Shown in pieces: positions 1 to 7,124 of a stretch of 15,620 nucleotides of DNA. Within the stretch, counting starts at the first letter, position 1. Every line of letters starts with the position of its first letter. A program made the translations under genes and the position numbers. The notes beneath the pieces are model-generated. The model had not been told where the DNA came from and searched no databases. It saw only the letters and a program-made list of their open reading frames with translations. The stretch comes from Campylobacteraceae bacterium. GTDB taxonomy: Bacteria; Campylobacterota; Campylobacteria; Campylobacterales; Sulfurovaceae. Location: positions 1 through 15,620 of the forward strand of contig JALSQB010000036.1 of NCBI GenBank assembly GCA_026985655.1, written 5' to 3'.

Positions 1-780
1 TTTATGACTGATATTGCAAAACGGGCTGATATTATTATTGGGGTGCGTTCAGCTTATGAAAAAACAGGGGTTTACGTGAACGCCATGCGACGACTTCACC
101 TTTCGCAACCGTTGGTGGAGAGTGATTTACCCGATGATTGGGAGGTACTTAAATCTTTGACCAATAAGCTAGGAGGAGAGTTTAAACACGAAAGCTCTAA
201 AGAAGTGTGGGACGAAGTGACCAAAGTTGCCCCTAAACGTTTTTCAGGAGCGCAATATTATCGTTTGGCACGACACCGAAAACGTGGGGTACAGTGGCCA
301 GTATTTTTAGAAGATACACCTATTTTACATATTTTAGACTTTAGAACAGAAGATGGTTTAGGCGAATATGTTTACAAACAGTATGAGCCTAGAGGAATGG
401 TGCAGGAGATTTTAGACAAAGAATTCTACACCCAAGGACTCGATGGTTTCTACTTAACCACAGGGCGTACTTTGGCTCATTATAATAACTCAGCCCAAAC
501 AAGACGCACCGAAAAATTGTTAAAAAAACACGCTGAAGATACGCTTTTTGCCTCGCTTGAAGATGAGGGTAAGTTTGGTGATAAGGTCATTTTAAAAACA
601 GAATATGGGCAGACCAGTGAACTTAGTGTACGCTACACCGACAAAGTAAAACCCAAAACACTCTTTAGTACTTTTCATCACGCCGATTCCAAAATCAATA
701 ATATCTTTGGCGATGAAGCTGATGAGTTAATCTTAACGGCACGGTTTAAGTCTTTACGTGTGACGGTTGTTCCTGTTTAA
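1..780 (+). CDS. Formate dehydrogenase-like molybdopterin oxidoreductase, catalytic subunit, C-terminal part (5' truncated)
   Basis: The reading frame is already open at base 1 (TTT before the first ATG), so this is the C-terminal ~259 residues of a larger protein whose start lies upstream. Seen, numbering from the ATG at position 4: a segment near residues 19-30 (EKTGVYVNAMRR) resembles the EKxGTFxNxERR stretch of FdhA/NuoG-type molybdopterin enzymes. Residues ~149-172 contain LTTGRTLAHYNNSAQTRRT, the hallmark of the C-terminal molybdopterin-dinucleotide-binding domain. A final FHHADSKIN segment matches the usual pre-terminal FHxxxxxxN. Family knowledge: such subunits bind a bis-MGD Mo/W cofactor and typically oxidise formate. 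The Fe-S and active-site Cys/Sec region is outside the window, so the substrate cannot be confirmed. NuoG is less likely because no nuoH follows. No clear terminator is visible after the stop. Confidence 0.72.
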   Translation, partial: FMTDIAKRADIIIGVRSAYEKTGVYVNAMRRLHLSQPLVESDLPDDWEVLKSLTNKLGGEFKHESSKEVWDEVTKVAPKRFSGAQYYRLARHRKRGVQWPVFLEDTPILHILDFRTEDGLGEYVYKQYEPRGMVQEILDKEFYTQGLDGFYLTTGRTLAHYNNSAQTRRTEKLLKKHAEDTLFASLEDEGKFGDKVILKTEYGQTSELSVRYTDKVKPKTLFSTFHHADSKINNIFGDEADELILTARFKSLRVTVVPV

Positions 781-857
781 CTGGAAGTTAAATAAATAAT
801 GACTTAATTTTAAGGCATCGTTCTTATGTTTATAAATTATTTTGTTAAACTAAAGAG

Positions 858-2438
858 ATGAAGCCCTATAAAATTAAAAATATTGCTGGATATTTAGCAG
901 ATACTTTTCTTGCTAACCCTTTAACCCCAATAGTTGCGTTTGCCATAATTTTATTGGGTTATCTCTCTTTGGAGATGATGCCAAGAGAAGAGGATCCCCA
1001 AATTCAAGTGAGTGGTGGTTCTATTGTGGTGGGCATACCAGGGGCAACGCCTAAAGAGATTGAAAATGTCATTATTAAACCTCTTGAGCGTCGTATTCGT
1101 GAGATTAAAGGGGTTGAATATATCTATGGTACAGCAAAGAACAATGTTGGGGTGATTAATGTCCAGTATTATATAGGGCAAGATAGAGAGGCTTCTAATC
1201 TGAAACTCTATGACAAAGTGATGCAACATATGGATAAACTTCCAAAAGGGACAATGCCTCCTTTGGTAAAGCCTTTTGACATTGATATTGACATTCCCAT
1301 TGTTACCATAGCTTTTTATAAAAACTCAAACAACCGATTGGATAATGTTAAACTCTACAAAACCATTCGTGAAATTCAACAAGAGATTAATGCCTTAGAT
1401 AATGTTTCTAAAACCGTGCTAACAGGGGTCAAAAAACCACAGTTTAATGTTTTTATAGACTTACAAAAACTCTCAGCTTATCACATCTCATTAGGCGAAG
1501 TTGCTAAAGCCATTCGTTCTATCTCTACCAATGCTCCTGAAATTGATACCACTTCTTCAACAGGAAAGCTTACGGTATTTGGTATTAAGAATGCCATTGA
1601 AGATATTGATGATTTAAAAAATCTTATTGTCGCACAATATATGGGTGCCCCTATTTATCTTAAAAGTTTGGCTTCAATCAAGTACAGCTATGATGTGCAA
1701 AATTTTCAATCGGTACTATTTAGCTATCAAAAAGAAGATAGCAATAAGTTGGAATTTGTTGATGCAGGAGAGCAGATTACCCTAAGTGTCTCAAAACTTA
1801 AAGGCAGTAATGCAGTTAGTATCGCAAAGCAAACCATAGCAGAAGTGGAAAAAAATGCAGAAAAACTTAAAGCACAAGGGGTGGGATATATTGTCACTCG
1901 AAACTATGGTAATCGTGCGAATGAAGCTGTTAATGAATTGGTGCATCATTTGGTGATTACCATTTTGATTATTGCGATGATTTTAATTCCCTTTTTAGGG
2001 TGGAGAGAGTCTTTGGTTGTGACCATTGCTGTTCCTATGATTTTGGCATTAACTTTGTTTGTTGCTTATATGACCGACCAGACCATTAACCGTATTACGC
2101 TTTTTGCTTTTTTACTCTCCTTGGGCTTGATTGTTGATGATGCGATTATTGTCATTGAAAATATTCATCGGCGTATGCATTTACCTGAATCTAAAGGTCT
2201 CTCTTTTGCAAAAATTATTGTCCAAGCGACTGATGAGATAGGACCTTCTACCAACATCGCAACCATTGCAATTATGCTGACAATGATTCCCATGGCATTT
2301 GTTGGGGGAATGATGGGGCAATTTATGCGACCCATTCCTCTTAATGTTCCTGTGGCTTTGGCAGTCTCTTTGTTTGTGGCTTATGTCTTTGCCCCATATT
2401 TGGCAAAAAAAATTCTTAAATTTGAAGAGCGTGGCTAA
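858..2438 (+). CDS. RND efflux permease, N-terminal half (TM1-TM6)
   Basis: First half of an AcrB-type resistance-nodulation-division transporter, a proton-driven inner-membrane pump. Seen: TM1 at ~20-40, a large periplasmic porter region ~41-360, then TM2 (~363-381), TM3 (~385-405), TM4 (~411-433), TM5 (~464-486) and TM6 (~494-515). TM4 carries GLIVDDAIIVIEN, with D427-D428 matching the proton-relay aspartates D407/D408 of AcrB. A full RND permease has about 1,030-1,050 residues and 12 helices. This protein is 526 aa and stops in the cytoplasmic loop after TM6, the boundary between the two internal repeats. The second half follows at once: the stop TAA at 2436-2438 shares its last A with the ATG of the next gene. 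The two Asp residues fit the drug-exporting (HAE) class better than the metal class; the substrate is unknown. The ribosome binding site is weak (AAAGAG). Confidence 0.9.
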   Translation: MKPYKIKNIAGYLADTFLANPLTPIVAFAIILLGYLSLEMMPREEDPQIQVSGGSIVVGIPGATPKEIENVIIKPLERRIREIKGVEYIYGTAKNNVGVINVQYYIGQDREASNLKLYDKVMQHMDKLPKGTMPPLVKPFDIDIDIPIVTIAFYKNSNNRLDNVKLYKTIREIQQEINALDNVSKTVLTGVKKPQFNVFIDLQKLSAYHISLGEVAKAIRSISTNAPEIDTTSSTGKLTVFGIKNAIEDIDDLKNLIVAQYMGAPIYLKSLASIKYSYDVQNFQSVLFSYQKEDSNKLEFVDAGEQITLSVSKLKGSNAVSIAKQTIAEVEKNAEKLKAQGVGYIVTRNYGNRANEAVNELVHHLVITILIIAMILIPFLGWRESLVVTIAVPMILALTLFVAYMTDQTINRITLFAFLLSLGLIVDDAIIVIENIHRRMHLPESKGLSFAKIIVQATDEIGPSTNIATIAIMLTMIPMAFVGGMMGQFMRPIPLNVPVALAVSLFVAYVFAPYLAKKILKFEERG

Positions 2439-4117
2439 TGGAAAATATAGTTTATAAGATAATCTCTTCGCAAAGAAACAGATGGATTGTGGCACTCATT
2501 GTTCTTTTTTCTATGCTCGGGGCTATTTTGATGCTTCCTAGTAAAATGGTAAAAGCAAAAATGCTTCCTGCTAAATCGGAAAATACCTTTACTATTTATG
2601 TCGATACGGCTACCAATGCCTCCATACAAGAGACAAAACGTGTGACGCGTTGTGTGGTAAACTACTTAAAAAAGGAAAAAGAAGTTTTAAATATGAACAT
2701 CAATCTAGCACAAGGTGCACCTCTTGATTATGCTGGATTGGTGAAAGGTTCAGCCTTTAAAAATGGTAAAAATCAAGCAGAGATTGTGGTGAACCTAAGT
2801 GATAAAAATGAGCGTGAAGAACCCTCCTATATGATGGTGCATCGTATTCGTCCAGAGCTTCATGCTTTATGTGGGACAATTATGCCTCATACCTCTATTC
2901 GTTTCATTGAGATGCCTTCAGGTCCACCCACTTTAGCAAGCATTGTCATCGAACTTTTTGGCAAGGACAATCGACTTCTACGTCACACCATTGAGCGTGT
3001 TTCTACGGTACTCTCTCAAACAGAAGGCTTGGTTGATGTGGATATTATGCAAGATGATTTTTACACGAAATATAATTTGATTCCAGATAAAGAGAAGATT
3101 ATTCGTTCAGGTCTAAGTGTGGATCAAGTTAATCAGATTACCTATTTGGCATTTAAAGGGAGTGCTGTTGCTGTTAAAAATACGCATAATCAGCAAGACC
3201 AAATTCCTGTTTTCTTACGATTAGACAAAGAGAGTCGTACGCTTGAAGCAAATTCTAAAAGCTCTTTACATGCAAAACTCTCCTCACTTCGATTGGTCAA
3301 TCGTCAAGGTATGATGATACCTCTTTCTGAACTTATTAGCATAGAGGGCATACGTTCAAGTCCTACTATTTTTAGAAAAAATCTTAAAAATTATGTGGCA
3401 GTCACGGCTGAATGTGACCTAGTGAGTCAAGTTTACCCTCTGCTTGATGCACGAGAGAAAATTTTAAAATCCTTAAGTGATGAGTTCAACATTACCAAAG
3501 TAGAGGGCTTAAGTACCTATATGTTTGACTTAAATTTAGTGAGTAAAACAAGTGGGGAACGTATGCTTTTAAGATGGGACGGAGAGATGAAAGTCTCTTT
3601 AGATACCTTTAGAGATTTGGGCTTGGCTTTTATTTCGGCACTGGTGTTGATGTTTTTGCTAATTGTTGTTTACTATAAATCCTTTGCGTTGAGTGCAATT
3701 GTGTTACTCTCTTCTTTTCTTTCGATTGTTGGGGTTATTGTTGGGCATTGGATTACCGATAAATTGCAGTTGGCTCTTTTAGATACGCACTTCTTTTTAA
3801 CAGCTACCTCTCTCATTGGGTTCATCTCACTCATGGGGATTTCGGCACGAAGTTCACTGTTATTGATTGACTTTTCTCGCACACTAATCGCTAATGGAAT
3901 GGAGCAAAAACGTGCCATTTCCCTTGCCACAGCTACCCGAGCAAAACCAATTATGCTTACAGCTGTTGCCATTGTTTTAGGCTCTTTGCTTCTCGCCACA
4001 GACCCAATATTTGGAGGACTTGGCGTAGCACTCATCTTTGGAAGCATCGCTTCAACATTGGTTTCACTTTTTTTTATTCCTGTCTTATTGAGTAATATTA
4101 AGGCACTGAAACCTTAA
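2438..4117 (+). CDS. RND efflux permease, C-terminal half (TM7-TM12)
   Basis: Second half of the transporter begun at 858, 559 aa. Seen: a short amphipathic start then TM7 (~15-34), a periplasmic porter region ~40-385, TM8 (~393-412), TM9 (~417-437), TM10 (~451-479), TM11 (~504-521) and TM12 (~531-553). TM10 reads GISARSSLLLIDF; aligned with AcrB GLSAKNAILIVEF, the proton-relay Lys940 is replaced by Arg471. Thr508 in KPIMLT aligns with AcrB Thr978. The start is set by the TAATG overlap with the upstream gene, implying translational coupling. The frame is closed just upstream (TGA at 2423-2425), so this is not simply a longer ORF. The 3' end overlaps the convergent adaptor gene by 20 bp. The two halves presumably assemble into one protomer; that they form a working pump is inference. 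Confidence 0.88.
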   Translation: MENIVYKIISSQRNRWIVALIVLFSMLGAILMLPSKMVKAKMLPAKSENTFTIYVDTATNASIQETKRVTRCVVNYLKKEKEVLNMNINLAQGAPLDYAGLVKGSAFKNGKNQAEIVVNLSDKNEREEPSYMMVHRIRPELHALCGTIMPHTSIRFIEMPSGPPTLASIVIELFGKDNRLLRHTIERVSTVLSQTEGLVDVDIMQDDFYTKYNLIPDKEKIIRSGLSVDQVNQITYLAFKGSAVAVKNTHNQQDQIPVFLRLDKESRTLEANSKSSLHAKLSSLRLVNRQGMMIPLSELISIEGIRSSPTIFRKNLKNYVAVTAECDLVSQVYPLLDAREKILKSLSDEFNITKVEGLSTYMFDLNLVSKTSGERMLLRWDGEMKVSLDTFRDLGLAFISALVLMFLLIVVYYKSFALSAIVLLSSFLSIVGVIVGHWITDKLQLALLDTHFFLTATSLIGFISLMGISARSSLLLIDFSRTLIANGMEQKRAISLATATRAKPIMLTAVAIVLGSLLLATDPIFGGLGVALIFGSIASTLVSLFFIPVLLSNIKALKP

Positions 4118-4880
4118 CATACATTCCTGGGAAAATCTCTTTACCTTGTTTGTCAAAGCTAATGCGAATGGTAAAAGTGTGGGTAACAGGATTGGCTGAG
4201 GGGACAATGGCTTTAATCTTACCCTTGGCTCTAAATCTCCTAGAGGGAATGTCTATGCTGACAACTTGGTCTTTTTCTATTTTTCTTAGGTCATTTTCGG
4301 ATACTTGGGCTTCTATCTCTAAATGGTCTAAATCGACCAGTAAAAAGGCTAACATTCCAGGCACAATCAAATCACCTACTCGGATTTGTTTTTTGACAAT
4401 AATTCCTGAATTGGGGGCTTTAATGGCTAGATAGTTCATTCTACTTGCCATCTCTTTAATTTTTTCATTGGCATTTTTCACCATGCTTCTTGTGGCAGTT
4501 AATCCTGCTTGTACATTTTGAGAGATAGACTCTAACTCTTTCCAATCTTCTCCATTCTTTAGTCCTCTTTTTTTTAAGGATTTTTGTTGATGACGAATCG
4601 TTTCAAGCCTTGTTCGGTACATCTCTACCATAAGTTCAGCCTGTTCAAGTGCCATATCTGCTTGGTTTCGCATAATGTCAAACTCTGCTGAATCCATTGT
4701 AAAAATAACATCTTCACGTTTAACGCTGTCTCCGATGTTAAAGTTAATCTCTTTGACATAGCCCATGTAACGTGCCCCTATCATTTTTTGGTTATCTGAG
4801 ACGACTGTTCCTGAGAGTTGAAGTTGTTCAGCCACAGAAAAAGTGACTAAAAAGCTAAGAAAAAGTATTGCTTTTTTCAA
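4098..4880 (-). CDS. RND-type periplasmic adaptor (membrane fusion protein)
   Basis: HlyD/AcrA-family adaptor, 260 aa, which would link the inner-membrane pump to an outer-membrane channel. Seen: signal peptide 1-17 (MKKAILFLSFLVTFSVA, then EQ); first lipoyl half ~33-64 with GYVKEINFNIGDSVK; an alpha-helical coiled-coil hairpin ~66-148; second lipoyl half ~150-185 (IKAPNSGIIVKKQIRVGD); beta-barrel ~186-250 ending in FPGMYVKVSVP. It is short for the family (usually 350-400 aa) because the C-terminal membrane-proximal domain is essentially absent. The start is TTG at 4880, chosen because a good Shine-Dalgarno (AAAGGA) precedes it and the signal peptide begins directly after. It lies opposite to the RND genes with overlapping 3' ends, whereas adaptors are usually upstream on the same strand. 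Partnership with this pump is inferred from adjacency. Confidence 0.87.
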   Translation of the reverse strand: MKKAILFLSFLVTFSVAEQLQLSGTVVSDNQKMIGARYMGYVKEINFNIGDSVKREDVIFTMDSAEFDIMRNQADMALEQAELMVEMYRTRLETIRHQQKSLKKRGLKNGEDWKELESISQNVQAGLTATRSMVKNANEKIKEMASRMNYLAIKAPNSGIIVKKQIRVGDLIVPGMLAFLLVDLDHLEIEAQVSENDLRKIEKDQVVSIDIPSRRFRAKGKIKAIVPSANPVTHTFTIRISFDKQGKEIFPGMYVKVSVP

Positions 4881-4908
4881 TGAAAATCCTTTAAGCGTGT
4901 GATTATCT

Positions 4909-4914
4909 AGTATA
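4909..4914 (-). promoter_or_regulatory. Candidate -10 for the adaptor gene
   Basis: On the minus strand this hexamer reads TATACT, about 29 bp upstream of the adaptor's TTG start, with AT-rich sequence further upstream. There is no convincing -35. Assigned by motif and position only. Confidence 0.4.
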
Positions 4915-4963
4915 ACCTAACTCTATTTATAAACAAATAAAGTAACACAAAGAGTTTTTTAGC

Positions 4964-4969
4964 TAAAAT
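4964..4969 (+). promoter_or_regulatory. Candidate -10 for rpsT
   Basis: TAAAAT preceded by a T-run and AGC (TTTTTTAGCTAAAAT), about 65 bp upstream of the rpsT ATG. The ispA promoter candidate at 12711 has the same TTTTAGCTA context, supporting a shared extended -10 style. A second possible -10 (TATAGA) lies at 4980-4985. Confidence 0.45.
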
Positions 4970-4984
4970 TCGCCAAATTATAGA

Positions 4985-5000
4985 CTCTTCTCATGGAGAG
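4985..5000 (+). promoter_or_regulatory. Small hairpin in the rpsT leader
   Basis: CTCTTC pairs with GGAGAG around a TCAT loop (six pairs, one of them G-U). It lies 35-50 bp upstream of the rpsT start, inside the predicted leader. S20 autoregulates its synthesis in E. coli; whether this short stem takes part in anything similar here is speculative. Confidence 0.25.
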
Positions 5001-5034
5001 CTAACTCAAATGCACCCACAAAGGAACATAAAAC

Positions 5035-5301
5035 ATGGCACATCACAAGTCAACGATTAAAAGAATTAGACAAACTGCAACAAGAACAGAGAGAAACAGA
5101 TACTACAGAACAAGATATAAAAACATTGTTAAAGCAGTAACAACAGCAGTAGAAGCTAACGATAAAACAGCGGCACAAGAAGCCTTTAAAGTAGCGAACA
5201 AACAAATCCATAAAATGGTAAGCAAAGGGTTTATTAAAAAATCTACTGCGGCTAGAAAAGTAAGCAGACTTAACATTATGGTAAACAAAATCGCTGCATA
5301 G
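5035..5301 (+). CDS. rpsT: 30S ribosomal protein S20 (bS20)
   Basis: 88 aa, the usual length for S20, a small basic helical protein that binds 16S rRNA in the body of the 30S subunit. Seen: the N-terminus MAHHKSTIKRIRQTATRTER has the family's conserved Lys/Arg-rich pattern, and the C-terminal part HKMVSKGFIKKSTAARKVSRL is the typical S20 ending. A good Shine-Dalgarno (AAAGGAA) precedes the ATG. It is followed by prfA after 76 bp, the neighbourhood known in Campylobacter and Helicobacter. A hairpin in that gap may end or attenuate its transcript. Confidence 0.97.
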   Translation: MAHHKSTIKRIRQTATRTERNRYYRTRYKNIVKAVTTAVEANDKTAAQEAFKVANKQIHKMVSKGFIKKSTAARKVSRLNIMVNKIAA

Positions 5302-5316
5302 TTAGCAACCTCTTCT

Positions 5317-5340
5317 TTTGGTACTCTTCCGAGTACCAAA
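5317..5340 (+). terminator. Hairpin between rpsT and prfA (possible terminator or attenuator)
   Basis: A perfect 10-bp inverted repeat (TTTGGTACTC / GAGTACCAAA) closes on a TTCC tetraloop, 15 bp after the rpsT stop. Only a weak T-rich tail (CAAACTTTTA) follows, so termination may be partial with read-through into prfA, or the stem may be an RNA processing site. Confidence 0.6.
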
Positions 5341-5377
5341 CAAACTTTTATACTAAAATCCACTACTAGGTTCTCCT

Positions 5378-6445
5378 ATGTTTAAAGAAAAACTCCAACC
5401 ATTTATTGACCGTTATAATGAAATTAACACACTGCTCTCTTCCCCTGATATTGCTTCAGATATTAAAAAAATGACAGATTTAGGACGAGAACAAGCAAAA
5501 CTTGGGAAATTGGTTGAAAAAGCAAATACCTACATAGAAACAGCTGATGCCATAGAAGAGAATAAAGAACTTTTAGGTGATGCTGAACTTGGCGATTTAG
5601 CCAAAGAAGAGTTGGCTGAATTAGAGCCTCTTTTACCTCAACTTGAAGATGAGATTAAAGTATTGATGATTCCAAGTGACCCTAATGATGATAAAAACAT
5701 TATCTTAGAACTTCGTGCAGGAGCAGGTGGCGATGAAGCTGCGTTGTTTGTGGCAGATGTCTTTAAGATGTATTTGCGTCATGCAGAGCTTGTGGGTTGG
5801 AAAGTAGAGATTATCTCCTCTTCAGATGGAACAGCTGGTGGCTATAAAGAGATGATTGCACAAGTGAATGGTGAGGGAGTTTACTCTCAACTTAAATTTG
5901 AAGCAGGTATTCACCGAGTTCAACGTGTACCAGACACTGAAACTCAAGGACGTGTACACACTTCAGCCATTACGGTGGCTGTTATTCCAGAAGTAGATGA
6001 TGTGGAAGTTGATTTAAAACCCAATGACATTAAAATGGATGTTTATCGTTCAAGTGGTTGTGGAGGGCAATCGGTTAATACCACCGATTCAGCTGTACGT
6101 TTAACCCACGTTCCCACAGGGATTGTAGCAGCCATTCAAGATGAGAAGTCACAGCACAAAAACCGTGACAAAGCGATGAAAGTACTTAAAGCCAGAGTCT
6201 ATGAGTATGAGTTACAAAAACAGTTAGATGTAACTTCTAGCCAAAGAAAACTACAAGTTGGAACAGGGTCACGTTCTGAAAAGATTAGAACTTATAATTA
6301 TCCTCAAAACCGTTTAACTGACCACCGAATTGACTTAACGCTCTATTCACTAGACAGAATCATGAACGATGGAAACTTAAAATTGGTACTTGACCCACTC
6401 AATACTCACGCACAAGCAGAAGCCATTCAAGAAGCAGGTTTATAA
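5378..6445 (+). CDS. prfA: Peptide chain release factor 1 (RF1)
   Basis: 355 aa, full length for RF1, which reads UAA and UAG in the ribosomal A site and triggers peptide release. Seen: the stop-codon recognition tripeptide PxT as PDT at 185-187 (RVPDTETQGR). RF2 would have SPF, so this is RF1. The catalytic GGQ lies at 229-231 in RSSGCGGQSVNTTDSAVR, whose Gln is the usual PrmC methylation site. The N-terminal ~90 residues are the coiled-coil domain 1. The ribosome binding site is weak (AGG about 8 bp upstream). The 3' end overlaps the convergent membrane-protein gene by 6 bp. Confidence 0.97.
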   Translation: MFKEKLQPFIDRYNEINTLLSSPDIASDIKKMTDLGREQAKLGKLVEKANTYIETADAIEENKELLGDAELGDLAKEELAELEPLLPQLEDEIKVLMIPSDPNDDKNIILELRAGAGGDEAALFVADVFKMYLRHAELVGWKVEIISSSDGTAGGYKEMIAQVNGEGVYSQLKFEAGIHRVQRVPDTETQGRVHTSAITVAVIPEVDDVEVDLKPNDIKMDVYRSSGCGGQSVNTTDSAVRLTHVPTGIVAAIQDEKSQHKNRDKAMKVLKARVYEYELQKQLDVTSSQRKLQVGTGSRSEKIRTYNYPQNRLTDHRIDLTLYSLDRIMNDGNLKLVLDPLNTHAQAEAIQEAGL

Positions 6446-6988
6446 GTTTTTATTGATGAGCGATGCTATCTGTTGAGGTAGCTCGTTGATTGGATAGGCA
6501 TGTGCCTCAATAAACCAAGCCGAATAAGCCACTGAAAAAATCAAAAAGATAAGCGAATGAAGCATCGGTACACGCTTTTGTATGAGGGTAATTATAAGAG
6601 AATAAATGGCATAAATAAGCGTTGATATAATAAAAAGTATCATGCCCATAGTCTCTTCGCTTGAACTTGCATCCTCTAAAAAGTACTTAATGTTGTCAAG
6701 ATATATTTGATGAGAAGCTACAATAAAAAGAAATAGTGACAGCACAATGGTCGTAATAAAAGCTCTTGATTTCAAAAAGAAGTTTAAGAGATTCATTAAA
6801 AAAAGAAATAGGGTAAAGACTGAAAAACTGTAAATAAACAGATGCGTGTAGAGTGTTGAGAGTTTTACCTCTTTAGAATGCTCAATCAAGAAAGTGTAAA
6901 TAGTACTAAACTGCCAATTAAAAGCAACAATAAAAATTGTTGCTAAAAAAAGAGCAGGTAAAGATTGTTTAATTATTTTGAAATTCAT
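6440..6988 (-). CDS. Hypothetical five-helix inner membrane protein
   Basis: Not recognised. 182 aa, strongly hydrophobic, with probable helices at ~10-32, 46-72, 76-97, 114-136 and 141-159. The C-terminal tail ~160-182 is polar with one Pro (YPINELPQQI). No catalytic motif or charged helix residue suggests transport or enzymatic activity. The start ATG at 6988 has only a weak Shine-Dalgarno (ACAAAG), which is part of the outer arm of an intergenic inverted repeat. The gene is convergent with prfA (6 bp overlap) and downstream, on the same strand, of the UDP-glucose-dehydrogenase-like gene. The long open frame and tight packing against prfA support it as real. Confidence 0.75.
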   Translation of the reverse strand: MNFKIIKQSLPALFLATIFIVAFNWQFSTIYTFLIEHSKEVKLSTLYTHLFIYSFSVFTLFLFLMNLLNFFLKSRAFITTIVLSLFLFIVASHQIYLDNIKYFLEDASSSEETMGMILFIISTLIYAIYSLIITLIQKRVPMLHSLIFLIFSVAYSAWFIEAHAYPINELPQQIASLINKNL

Positions 6989-6991
6989 ATT

Positions 6992-7109
6992 ATTCTTTGT
7001 TTTAAATTACTATTGAATTATGCAGTAGATACTATAAAAATAAGATTTATTTTGATTATTTTTTAAAAAATAGTATCATTTTGCATTATTTTATTCATAA
7101 ACAAAGAAT
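6992..7109. repeat. Nested imperfect inverted repeat filling an intergenic gap
   Basis: The outer arms are ATTCTTTGTTT (6992-7002) and AAACAAAGAAT (7099-7109), 11/11 complementary. Inside them, TGCA at 7021-7024 mirrors TGCA at 7082-7085, and GATACTAT (7028-7035) mirrors ATAGTATC (7070-7077). All three pairs share a centre near 7051-7053, so the whole ~118 bp is one imperfect palindrome with a ~34-bp AT-rich middle. No clear target-site duplication flanks it. It could be a small miniature-element remnant, an operator region, or chance structure in AT-rich DNA. Confidence 0.45.
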
Positions 7110-7124
7110 TTTTAATATAAATAT

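Noticed and set aside
2405..2412. A8 run near the end of the first RND half as the cause of a frameshift splitting one gene
   Set aside because: The reading frame of the second half is closed by TGA at 2423-2425, so a slip at the A8 run would not join the two ORFs.
3673..4047. Minus-strand open frame of 124 codons opposite the second RND half
   Set aside because: It is antisense to well-conserved TM8-TM11 sequence, has no ribosome binding site or recognisable motif, and is best explained as a shadow of the real gene.
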